Assembly (NCBI GenBank): GCA_025201705.1
Contig: MU617022.1
Span: 1 to 23,627 of the forward strand
DNA from: Dissophora ornata
Taxonomy: Eukaryota > Mortierellomycota > Mortierellomycetes > Mortierellales > Mortierellaceae
Reading direction: 5' to 3'
Length of the DNA stretch: 23,627 bases
Positions 1 to 9,284 of this stretch are shown here, piece by piece. The notes below the pieces were generated by a model, which saw only the letters and a list, made by a program, of their open reading frames with translations, was not told the origin of the DNA and did no database searches. A program made the position numbers and the translations under genes. Numbering within the stretch: the stretch's first letter is position 1; each line of letters starts with the position of its first letter.

Positions 1-1
1 C

Positions 2-415
2 GTTCATAAATATAGACTGATTGACCAGTTGAGGCACATTGGCGCAGAGGTCGGATGCTACAAACTGTTATTGACCTGCTCCGAGTCCAACGAGCCATTC
101 TACCAAAAGTCGGAATTTGTGCGCAAGGATCTGAACATGGCTCTGTATCTCAACCAACCACAGCAGCCACAGCAACCACAGCAACAACCACAGCAACAAC
201 CACAGCAACCACAGCAACAACCACAGCAGCAGCCACAGGAACAGTATATTATCACACCAGTGACTATGCCGACCTCAACAACGACTATTGCATCTGGTAT
301 CGCTGCAGTTGAAGATTGCTGCAACACCAACGAGAGCAGTACACAGTCTTTAATTGGACACGGTGTGCACATGGATGCACTTAATGCCTCTATGGAGTCC
401 ATTTTTGTCAAGTGA
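2..415 (+). CDS. GNA1: Glucosamine-6-phosphate N-acetyltransferase, C-terminal part (partial at window edge)
   Basis: The open frame runs off the left edge, so only the last exon (or part of it) is visible. Residues 1-47 match the C-terminal half of the GNAT fold of GNA1: the helix KYRLIDQL after the acetyl-CoA loop, then GCYKLLLTCSESNEPFYQK and the closing strand ending MALYL. In GNA1 this region binds acetyl-CoA and the sugar phosphate, and the enzyme makes N-acetylglucosamine-6-phosphate for chitin and glycan synthesis in the cytosol. Fungal GNA1 normally ends at MALYL. Here the frame continues about 89 residues through a Gln/Pro repeat, a Thr/Ser-rich stretch and the end MESIFVK before TGA at 413-415. 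No splice site is needed to explain the tail, and it is in frame. The enzyme call is fairly sure; whether the tail is translated is inference. Confidence 0.85.
   Translation, partial: VHKYRLIDQLRHIGAEVGCYKLLLTCSESNEPFYQKSEFVRKDLNMALYLNQPQQPQQPQQQPQQQPQQPQQQPQQQPQEQYIITPVTMPTSTTTIASGIAAVEDCCNTNESSTQSLIGHGVHMDALNASMESIFVK
158..240 (+). repeat. CAG/CAA-CCA microsatellite coding for a Gln/Pro tract
   Basis: An imperfect run of CAGCAGCCA and CAGCAACCA units (9 and 12 nt periods) lies inside the GNA1 frame and encodes repeated QPQQPQQ. Its periodicity is a multiple of three, so changes in unit number would keep the frame. It is a simple sequence repeat and not a CRISPR, because there are no unique spacers. 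Confidence 0.9.
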
Positions 416-809
416 GAAAAATATGAATGTGCATACATTTGTAGAAATGTAGTTGCATCACTGACAAGACCTCGCACTCCCCACTCTTATTCTCACAAAG
501 TCCACCCTCGTACGCCTATTGCATATACAAACAAACAACGACCAAACATTAAAGCAAAGTAACCGAAAAGTGGACATGCATTCAACGAAGCGATGGAGAT
601 ATATTGTGAGAAAGAGAAAGAGAGAGCGAGAGAGAGAGAGAGGAAAAAATGCAAGCGCAACGTTCACTTCATTTCATTTTTTTTTTCTAATGGCAAAAAG
701 GATTTTACAACTATCTTGTTTTTTTTACAGCAAAAAGTTACTTGGTGTACAAACAGAAAAAGAAAGAAAGAAAAAAAAACCTGGAATAAAAAAAAATAAA
801 ACACAAAAA
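416..809. other. Intergenic region between convergent GNA1 and RSPRY1-like genes
   Basis: This is the shared 3' region of two genes that point at each other. It contains a purine microsatellite (about 605-650, GAGAGA and GAAAGA units), a T-run near 678-686 and A-rich stretches with AATAAA at 785-790 and AATAAAA at 795-801. The AATAAA words lie on the + strand, downstream of GNA1, and could serve as its poly(A) signals. No conserved ORF or RNA gene was recognised. Confidence 0.5.
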
Positions 810-3800
810 TTACATCTCCAGGCGGTTGCTAGGCATCGACGCCCGCCGTCCTCCTCCAAACCGTGCCGTGCCCGCACCACCCGCATTCATACCCATGCCC
901 ATATTCATCCCCATCCCGATTCCCATATTCGAAGCACCAGAAGCATTCGACGTGCTCGAACTCGACACCGGAATCGCTGCCGCCAATCTCACCAACTCTT
1001 CTACAGTCGTCGGCGTGGTCATCGTAGTGATGCCAATAGTCGTCATGGTCGGACCAGGACCGATCGGTGGGAGCGACGACCCCTGCAACCCTTGCAACAC
1101 CTGAACACTACTCCTCCGCGAATGAATCGAATGTCCATCCATAAAGTCCGGTGCACTCTGCTCCATCACTTCACTGTCCGACGCTTCTCTTCCTTCCTCC
1201 ACCAACACAACATCCATGCCGTTGCCCGAGTCTTCAATATCTGAATCCGCGTCGCCGACGTCGTCACTGAAACCCAATCCCAGACCCAGGACTGGACCTT
1301 CACTGTCGAACAGTGCCACATGATCCTCGCTCATTGGTGACAGTGGATGTGGTGGCAGTGTAGATTGGTTCTCATGGACCACCGAAGATGTCGCTGCCGG
1401 AGCAGACAAGGGGTGTTGCTGTGGTCGCCGGACAGGCATCTCTAATGGATCCACAGAGTCCATATCCATTGGATGTAGTTGACTCCGCTGCGTCCGTGCT
1501 GGTCGATTCAGGAACGCAAAATAAGCAGTTGACGGTGGGGAGAATGGGTCTTCGAGATCATCGAGTCCCATTGCAGCTCTGACCGAAGGCGACGATGCTG
1601 CGACAGTGTTCCTTCGACGAGAGAGCGATTCTGTTGAAGGGTATTGTTCGCTAACGGCTGCTGCGATGACTGCAGCCGCAGCGGCAGCACTCGTTCCTGT
1701 GTAATTACATGAGTTGTTGGTTGGAGTAGGTTCTCTATTAATGGGGTTGGTTACAGAGGGCCCACAATATTCTGCAGACCATGCAGTGGTAGAGGTGCTT
1801 GAGGTGGATAATCCGGGCGCCGAGGTGTTAGTGCTACTAGCATCGCTCGACAGTCCAGATATACCCAGACCACTGGGTGACCCTGCATCCTTGGACTCGC
1901 CACTTGGGAACATTTGTCGCTGGAAGATACGGCATCTGCACAACGGACTGTGCGTTTATGGGTAAAGAATATATTCGTGAGTACTGAGTGAAGTACAAGT
2001 AAAAAAAAAAAAAAGAGAGATATAGCCAAGTGGGCATGTAAATAACACATACCACATGTCCAAGGAATAGGCGCATTCGATACAGAGTCCATCGTGTCCG
2101 CAGGGCTGCAGAGTCACTGTTGCTGTATGATCACAGCAGATCGTGCAGAGTAGACTATAGTCAATCTCTGATTCGTCCTCCGGCATTGAAGGCAGACGGA
2201 TTCCAGTAGTAGGATCCACTTGAATACGCCCATACACGCTATCGTTCCTGGGTCGTATAATTGCCTGCCTCATCTCTGGTGTGATAGTACCATGATCGTT
2301 GATATTTCTCCAGGGCAGTGCTGGCGGGTATCTATTAGACACAAGGAGCAATAGGCGAGTCGGTTAACAACGTATACAATCTTAACGTCCTACAAATGGT
2401 TTTGTTAATGACGTTCTCAAAACACATACTTGAATGGTGTCGCTCCAAAGTTAACGGACGCTTGCTGAAATGAAGTGAAGGAGAGAGCAGGATAATATCC
2501 AGAAATTGCCTGAATCCCAAAATGATCCCTCTCGAATGGAGAGATCTTCCCAAGGCTCTTGCCGTTTATAAAGCACTCCATAACTGCGTTGTCGATATCC
2601 AAATAGAACCCAACCACATCTCCAGCTTTCCATGCCTCACATTCACCATAAGGATCCGACTCCCCGCCCACCCAGATCAGATTTCGACATCCATCATATG
2701 CGAAGCCAAACTAAAAAAAAAACAATAGAGCACACTTTAGTACGTACTCTCAAACAGCTATGCAGTAGGCGGGCACCACCGTGGGGCATATGAGTAAACG
2801 CTAAACTTACAATATCATCGCCAATGCCTGTTCCATCCTCTGGCGAGAACTGGCTGTGGATTGTTGCCCACCCCAGTTGCATAATTCCGGCCGTAACAAG
2901 GGTCACCTCGTAGTACCATTTGCCCTGGCTGACACTCTTCGTAGCCCGAATAGACTCCAAGCTCGATCCATCATTTCGGATTGACAGTCCGTCCTCAGAG
3001 ATTTTCCAATGCCTTGTCGCGTCCAGCGTGTTGGGCATCACATTGATGTTAGTGGGCTTGGGTGATGATGATTTGGTAGAATTCTCTGACGGCGAAAGTC
3101 CACCCTGTTTTTTTGAGATGTCATCCTCCACCTGTGTGATCAATGGGCTGTAGTCTTTGGTCGTGTCTGTGTCAGTAATAGTCTTTGTTCCCTAAAGGAT
3201 TTGTTGTTGTTGTTGTTACAGTTAGCCCCCTATCTTGTAGAACTTTCTTCCCCTGAAAAAAAAAAAAAAAAAAAGAAAAAAGCCTACGACCAACGTACCT
3301 CCGTGACATCCCGGAAGATGTTTCTCAGAGACCACTCTGCACAAAACTTTGCCTGCAAGATCCCACAAATCTCGTCCTGATCCGTCAGTCCATCGGTCGA
3401 CATGTTGGCTACCTCTTGCAAAAGTCTCCGGATAGGTGTCTGCATGATCCTTGCCTTACAGGGTCCTGTCAGACTGAACTTTTCCAACGCAATGATCGAA
3501 AACACTTTGCAGGACATGTCTGGGTCATGTTCAATGTTGTTGAGGAGACATTCACACACAGCATCTGAGAACAACGCCGAGCTCATTTCTCCGGCGAGTC
3601 GGTTGGCGAGTACGCTCCAGATCAATGCAGCTACAGGTTTGTTCTTCTTCTTGGATCGAAGACGTGCTAGGCCACCTGAAGGAAAAAAAAAAAGGTGAGA
3701 CAGAGCACGTTATTTGGCATGGATGGTTTTTTAAGGTTATATAAATTTGTCTGGTCTTGGTCAACGAGACCAGGTCACTTGCCTGGATCGCACTTGGACA

Positions 3801-5074
3801 GCAATTGCTGCGAAAGGCGTCTGGTCGTTTGTTGTGAAGGCAATGCAGCCATATCGATGATGTGACACAGAAACGGTGCGGCGATGCCCAAACTATCCGT
3901 TGAGATCATGTCGACCATCACGCCCAGCAGTTCACAATACGATGATTCTATATCGACCAAGACCATCAGAATAGGATTTTAAAAAAAGGGGGGGAGAGGT
4001 GATGAAGGTACGAAGAGATCATATGAATGATTAGTAAGGTTCTTTTTTCATTTTCTACAGCAAACACATTATTGCCACGCAGTGCTTAAGAGGGTACAAA
4101 GAGGAGCCACCTGATGTCTCCTCCTCCTCCGTTTGGGCGTTATGTGCGTGCCTGAGAAAGAAAGGGGGGGGGAATGGTTTGGATTCGGGTTGTGTAATAA
4201 TATTCGGTCTCTTTTGATGCGAGTGATATTTGTGCCGGGACAGGTGCTAAAAATGCGCAGACTGGCGTACCTGTTGCTGTCAGGTGGATCAAAGACTCGA
4301 GCGCTGAGGAGAGTTCTCCATGTTCCGTCATATTGTGCAGCTTGTTCCAGGCTGCTCGGATATGGACCTTGACAAAGACCCGTTCCAGGAGCCTTGTTGC
4401 CATTCTGTTCATGACGGTGATATGATGAATGACACTGCCAGAGGAGTCGTGTTACCAAGACAGTGACAAAAGGTGTTGCGTGTTGTGTGGTGGTATGGAG
4501 CGATTGACGGTCGACACAGAAGAAAGAAAGGTCGACAGCAAAAGAGAGGAAGAGAGGAGGAGGAGGAGGAAGTCTGTGTGTGTGTGAGAGAGAGAAGGAC
4601 GTATGTATGATCTAATAATAACTAGAAATCGAAGAAGACGGATGGGATGGGGATGGGAATAAAGAAAGTGAGAGAAAGAGAGAGAGCGAGAGAAGAGACA
4701 GTGTCGCAGAAGGAGAGGTGTGAGAAGGAAACAACTGCCCCGGGAGACAAAGCACACAGAGTAGAGTGGATGGACAGTGGTGATCGGAAGACGAGGGGAG
4801 AAGGAGAGGGAGCGGAGGCGAGGAAAAAGAGGACAAAGAGAGGGAAGAAGAGGCGGAAGAGGAGGAGCTGCGGGGGAGGAGAGGCAGGAAGGGGAGGCAC
4901 AAGGCAAGAGTGGGCTGAGTGGATCAAATATGAAAAGAGACTGTGGGGGAAGCGGCCTCTGCTCCGCCAAGCAAGGAACTTGACCAATTGAGCAGTCAAT
5001 TCCACAGCATTGGAACGGGTGTCATGCGGTAGGTGGATCAGGTGACCATCTATCAATGCTTTGAGGAGCTTGCC
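810..5074 (-). CDS. RSPRY1-like protein: helical N-terminal region, SPRY domain, C3HC4 RING finger, long Ser-rich tail
   Basis: Exons read on the minus strand: 4434-4271, 3947-3783, 3675-3299, 3191-2811, 2710-2430, 2331-2053 and 1947-810. All phases agree and the stop is TAA at 812-810. The third and fourth exons carry the helical region seen in metazoan RSPRY1 (LANRLAGEMSS, IALEKFSLTGP, AEWSLRNIF). The SPRY domain follows, with GKWYYEVTLVTAGIMQLGWAT, GIGDDI joined to FGFAYDGCRNLIW, and NFGATPFKYPPALPW. The RING is CTIC, then CGH, C-x2-C and CPLC, the last formed across the intron 2052-1948. This architecture suggests an E3 ubiquitin ligase. After the RING there is an unusual tail of about 370 residues rich in Ser, Ala, Gly and Met. 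A further in-phase exon, 5074-4985 (LLKALIDG), is likely, but its junction to 4434 does not keep frame; an alternative acceptor at 4367 would. The 5' end is therefore provisional. Confidence 0.75.
3676..3782 (-). other. Non-canonical GC-AG intron in the RSPRY1-like gene
   Basis: On the minus strand the exon ends ...TGC GAT CCA G and the intron begins GCAAGT. It ends TTCAG before GT GGC CTA. Only the GC donor restores the frame (CDP-GGLARLRSKKK). The nearest GT donor three bases on would shift it. The length of 107 bp matches the neighbouring introns. Confidence 0.6.
4500..4930. repeat. About 430 bp polypurine (+) / polypyrimidine (-) tract
   Basis: The + strand is almost entirely A and G in runs such as GAGAGAGAAGGA and GGAAGAGGAGGAG; the minus strand is C/T. 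It falls in the presumed intron between the RSPRY1-like exons at 4985-5074 and 4271-4434. The acceptor side (4560-4435) has no AG until the splice site, as in a strong polypyrimidine tract. The long open frames on the minus strand here are low-complexity Ser/Leu/Pro strings and are not taken as genes. Confidence 0.7.
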
Positions 5075-5274
5075 CTGAAAGGCACAGAGGAGGCGAGTGT
5101 GCGTGAGAGCCGCGTCGCCAGGACGGAAAAGCGGGTGCATGTTTGTGTATGATGACGACGGAGGAAAGTACGCCTCCTTTCATTCCAGCCTAGGAATAGT
5201 CCTTATTTGCATGTTGTGTGTGGTTGCACTCCTTCCTGCAAAGGTGCAAGGAGGTGAACCACCATCAGTCGAAC

Positions 5275-5640
5275 CTGCATCAACAAGACCTTCGCCTGCA
5301 TAATCTCCTCAACCATATCTTCACCTTCAACCTAAACGTGTAAACAGGGATCACCACGACGCTTTGGTCCTTCTTGCAAGATGTTGAATCCCGAGTCAAG
5401 TAGCCACCTAGCTTCATGACCGATGCCCTGAAAGCCAAGCACTCCTCTTGCTCTGGATTGGTTCCTGTTATCACAGCTCTTCATCAGCCGTGTGCTTTAT
5501 CGTTGCAGAGACTTAATCTTTGTGAGTTGCATGTCCCCGTCCACGGTATTCCAGGCGTTCAGGATCATGCTACCATTAGGGTCATTCATCACCTCTTGGA
5601 CCGTCACCTTCTGGCTTGTGATGGCTATTCGCAGTGACAT
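5275..5640 (-). pseudogene. Candidate 5' exons of the RSPRY1-like gene, structure unresolved (in-frame TAG)
   Basis: On the minus strand an ATG at 5640 opens a coding-like frame (MSLRIAITSQKVTVQEVM, then NAWNTVDGDMQLTKIK), which ends at 5497. After a possible 48 bp intron (5512-5465), much shorter than others here, the text resumes as GVLGFQGIGHEARWLLDSGF. It meets an in-frame TAG at 5334-5332 and continues in the same frame (VEGEDMVEEIMQ) to a possible donor at 5274. That 57 bp piece is phase 0 and could join the 90 bp exon at 5074-4985. Either a further intron removes the stop or the N-terminal part is broken. The link to the RSPRY1-like gene rests on position, strand and phase only. Confidence 0.35.
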
Positions 5641-5700
5641 GCTCTATCCCAACAACAAGCCAGAGTGGATGGCGACGCGAATTTTGCTTGGAAGTTGATA

Positions 5701-8460
5701 TAAAATATATATACATACAGATATACGTAGATGCTCAGCATTCGTGCAGAGAATCGGCGACAGGTAGGGCCACGGTGTTGCCACGAACTGTAACCATGTC
5801 GGATCGATAGCCATATATATTTGAACCGAAACTGGGCGCCAAGGGCTATCGTACGGACCAGGACCGGTCACCGTGAACCTTATCGGTTGTCGTGAACTAT
5901 AGCTCGGGCAGATCACGATACGTAGCTCGTTCGAGCCCGCGTGCGTCTAGTTCCTGTCACACACAGATAGTCGCATCTCACATAGCCATTGTTACGCATC
6001 CTGCCAAAGCCTCTTTCCTGTTCCACACTCCAGTCCTGCCTGTCCCGTCCTTGGCAAGTGTATCCCCTACAACATGGGTGAAAAAAAAAGGAAACAAGTC
6101 CTTTTTTCCTTTCGCCACTCGGCCTGTTTGCAATCGCATGAATAGAATTCCATTGATACAAGAACGGGGTAGGAGCAAACCCATGTTGTAGCATCACATA
6201 TGTCCTTGTTGCCGACTTGTACTATATCAGTCCGATTGACTTGCTGGCACCATTACTCTTGATTCACGTTTACACCTGGAGAAATATCAGGTATGATGAC
6301 GCGTTACTCCATGATGTAAAAAATCTACGGCGAGCGCTAGGATCTCAAGCAGCACTCAGATCGATCCATTGGATGATAAGCAGGCCTTCTCAAAATCAAC
6401 GGCGAGCACCAGGAACTTAGGATCTGCAGACAATAAAAAACACCTTGTTTTTCATCTTCTTGATTCACGGATTCACACAAAAGCGTCTCAGGAACGATAG
6501 GACGATATTCCATCAAGTCGGACGCGTTCATTCTCTCACACCAAACAGAGAAAATAGACGAGAGGCCCTCTCGAAGCACTCGCTATGCATAAATGGGCCG
6601 CGAACCAAGGCAGATAACGAGCGACAGCTATCCCATCAACAACTTCATAAAGCCCTCATTCAACACTTGACTGTTTGAGCTCTGCCATTTCTACATGCTC
6701 TTTCTCCACCCAATGAAGACATCCCGACCAATTCACTTCTCCGCAGCTCCACGGAGGAGTGCTTAATTAAGTACAGGGCTAAGATGGTTGACCATCGAGG
6801 TTTACTTGCGTGCAAGTTCATTTCCTTGCAGCCTTCATGAATCGCATATTGATTCTAAAGAATCCATCAAAAAGCACTTCCGACAAACTAAAGCAAGCGC
6901 AAGTTGAAAGGGTCATGAAGTCTAGTGTTGCATGCCAATCAGAGATGCTTCGGTCTACCTTTCTATGTCATTGTGACATTTTCAGACAAGCGGCTTTGGG
7001 AACCACAAGGACATTGATATTTCCGCCAATGCCGAGCTGACAAGCCTACTGTCGGCCATCACCATCAGTCCTCGAGGTCATTTAGCAAAAGCGCAAGGTG
7101 TTTTTTTGTCAACAGCTATTTACTTCACGACGATCGCTGATCATTGGGACAGATGAATGGCCATATTCGACATATTGAGATACAAGCGCTCTTTATTACA
7201 TTGTTCGTCTTTTGGCAGACGACAGGGTAACGTTGTTCTCAAACCTCTTCGTAACAGCGTGAGGCGCTTCGGCCTCCGGTCGCGCGAGCCCCCTACCCAG
7301 CTTGGCGTTGGACATCGCCACACCATGCCGATCCTTCAACCTGCGCAGCATCACACCCTGCACCTCCAGATGACTCTAGATCGTTGCGACACATTAGAAA
7401 AAATTGATGAGAATCAATCCGGTTATCGGATGGAACTGAAAACTTACTCATGAAAAACATGTACCATAAAATTCCACATAATGGCCAGGGAAGGGCTACA
7501 GAGAAACTCGGAAAGATCTCAGTATTGCTTGTTGTAGGCCTCCAGAAGTTGCTCAAACGGGTCAGGTATGTCGCTGCAGAAGAAATTCTGTTCGCTCCTC
7601 AAAAAGTGGATTGGTTGAGGACGAGGCAGAATCATTCGAAGACATGGACGGCGCTACGGTCGAGCTTGGAGTAGCTGACGGGATGGTAGGGACAATGACG
7701 AACTCGAGTGGAAAGGAGAACCGAGTAGTTGTTAGCTGCACTTTTTAACAAACACAACAGACCACGCCACAACAATAATTAAAGTAAAAAGGGAAAGGGA
7801 CATGACGCTGTTGGATGACAGAACCCAGGATACCAGCGGATTTAACCCAAACGTCTATGGGCTCCTGGGGCGTCAAAGCTGCCTCTCCATCTAGGACTCA
7901 AGCTTGGCATTGCTCAATGGAAGGACACCTAACATTGAAGCGCGACGACTTCCACGCAAACCAGCGGATAGTGAGGTCAATACCCTTCACCCGTGGAGAA
8001 TAGACATATGACACTACCCAAGATAAACGAGCACAGGGCTGCGGTTTAAATTGAACGGACAACGGCCTTTTTCGTCTGCCTCCCATGAATCCTATCTCTC
8101 GGTCTCAAATAAACAATAGGACATCTTCCAATACAGAACGATGAAAGAGCAGAGACGGCTGATAAAAAAAGAACGCACCGCACTACACTCCTCAGTCCAA
8201 ATGCCACCCTACTTCACGTTCTAAGCAGAGATGCGAATATGGTGAGAGAGAAGTCACAGGCAGCCGTTCGGGTAATTACCTTGGGGTCAGAAAGTACGTC
8301 TGCAGCAAGCAAATGATCACTGGTGTGCGGAACGGGCAGTAATGGAAACACAAACAAGTTTGATGGAGGAGTGTAGGCGTGTGCTTGCGGATGGGGAGAC
8401 GGGCGATGTGAGCGAGCGAGATAATGAAGGATGAGAAGAGGAGGATGATTCGCGCGTTTG
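5701..8460. other. Gene-poor stretch with decayed coding-like fragments
   Basis: No ORF here has a clear start, conserved domain and usable splice sites. Several pieces look once-coding. Minus strand about 7382-7188 reads SHLEVQGVMLRRLKDRHG and on to an in-frame stop, preceded by an intron-like segment starting GTAAGT and ending GATCTAG. Plus strand about 7483-7749 is open in one frame (GLVEDEAESFEDMDG) but lacks an upstream ATG. Minus strand about 6579-6340 contains FLVLAVDFEKA after a possible but too short 20 bp intron. I read the stretch as degraded gene or transposon DNA. I cannot name a source family. Confidence 0.4.
6320..6414. repeat. Short direct duplication (23 bp, 20 identical, 72 bp offset)
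   Basis: Positions 6320-6342 and 6392-6414 share the core ACGGCGAGC with flanking AAAATC and AGGA. On the minus strand both copies translate in similar context (LALAVDF and LVLAVDF), so this may be an internal protein repeat in a decayed gene. Confidence 0.6.
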
Positions 8461-8472
8461 ATTCCAGAATTC

Positions 8473-8556
8473 TTACTCCAAATGTCTATAATCCACGGCC
8501 AGTGTCCGTCCAGTCCACTCGACAGGTGCCTTTCGTTTGACTCCGCTGCGACTTGC
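8473..8556 (-). pseudogene. 3'-terminal scrap of a Fanzor-type (TnpB-like) gene
   Basis: Read on the minus strand, about 84 bases align with 20948-21026 on the plus strand. The identical core is 27 nt of the sequence coding GVKRKAPVEW, followed by a 5-nt insertion and the shared block GGACACTGGCCGTGGAT, then AGACATTT. The homology covers the last codons and a short piece past the stop of the better preserved copy. The insertion shifts the frame, so this copy would not make the same C-terminus. The zinc ribbon and RuvC motifs are not found next to it; upstream text is unrelated. I infer a dead 3' fragment of the same mobile family. Confidence 0.6.
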
Positions 8557-8580
8557 ATCACGATCTTTTAATTAGGTCCA

Positions 8581-8598
8581 AACACACACACACACTCT
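8581..8598. repeat. (AC)n microsatellite
   Basis: A short ACACACAC run. On the minus strand it lies in an intron-like segment (GTGAGAGTGTGTG to AATTAAAAG) immediately 5' of the Fanzor scrap. Confidence 0.7.
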
Positions 8599-8849
8599 CA
8601 CTTCCCCTTGTCCACATATTCACCCATTTGCTTCTTCTGTTCCAGCAGATATACTTCTGGGCTCTGTCGAATGGAGAAGTGGCTGTGACAGTGGTGGTCC
8701 ATGGGTGTTTGCGCCACTATTATCTGATTGACATGTAGAGAAATGTTCATACGACTTTGACTCTTCCTTGGTTGAGGATGGTGATCTCCACGATATTTTT
8801 CAAGACGTATTGTGATCAACTTTTCAAGCAGCAGAGATCAGCCATGCGT

Positions 8850-9110
8850 CCCGCCGTGTAATCTGGCGGTAGTTGCTCAACGCTGCGGAAATAGTGTCCA
8901 CGGCGCAAGAATCTTGTCACGCATTTGCATCATTTACGATCATGGCCCCTCCTCCAAGGAATAAAATGTCACCAGGGTTCTATTGCAATGCACAGTGCTC
9001 AATGAGGTGCGAGACTGGATGGATACCATGCATCCAAGCTGTGCGCAATTTATCAGGCTCCTCTTCAAGCGTTTGGATGTATCCATTTATAAGCTTCGAC
9101 GAGTCTACAT
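8850..9110 (-). pseudogene. Possible JmjC/cupin-like gene fossil
   Basis: On the minus strand one frame reads AWMHGIHPVSHLIEHCALQ, a stop, then NPGDILFLGGGAMIVNDANA, another stop, and DSCAVDTISAALSNYR. The pattern PGD-x-x-F-x-GGG-A followed by V-x-N resembles the strand pair after the metal site in JmjC-type dioxygenases (PGD..F.P.GW.H.V.N). Two stops within 45 codons mean it is not an intact gene as it stands. The family call is pattern-based and weak; a chance resemblance is possible. Confidence 0.25.
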
Positions 9111-9284
9111 AATTAAATAAACATTTGAGGCAACATGTCCTAGTGTGGGAAACGAACGCGTAGGTTACACTATTCTCTGCTTGGCGAATTTTTAATCCCC
9201 TCATTCATACTACAACCACCATTACTACACAACTACTTTCTATCATCATCATCGACAACGAAATATTGATCCAGCACACTCGCC

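Noticed and set aside
158..240. CRISPR-like repeat array
   Set aside because: The units are 9-12 nt codon repeats (CAG, CAA, CCA) without unique spacers; this is a coding microsatellite in a eukaryotic gene.
593..799. Arg/Lys/Glu-rich plus-strand ORF
   Set aside because: It arises from GA and A-rich microsatellites in the 3' intergenic region, with no conserved text.
4452..4970. Long minus-strand ORFs of Ser, Leu, Pro
   Set aside because: They are translations of the polypyrimidine tract and show only low-complexity residues; the region is best read as intron.
6337..6579. Reverse transcriptase motif (LAVDFEKA)
   Set aside because: The resemblance is limited to one short string, there is no YxDD box or other RT block nearby, and the joining intron would be only 20 bp.
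7240..7400. Vector-like sequence (CTACCCAGCTTGGCGTTGG, TCTAGA)
   Set aside because: It is only loosely similar to cloning-vector text, and the surrounding frame reads as continuous fungal-like coding sequence.
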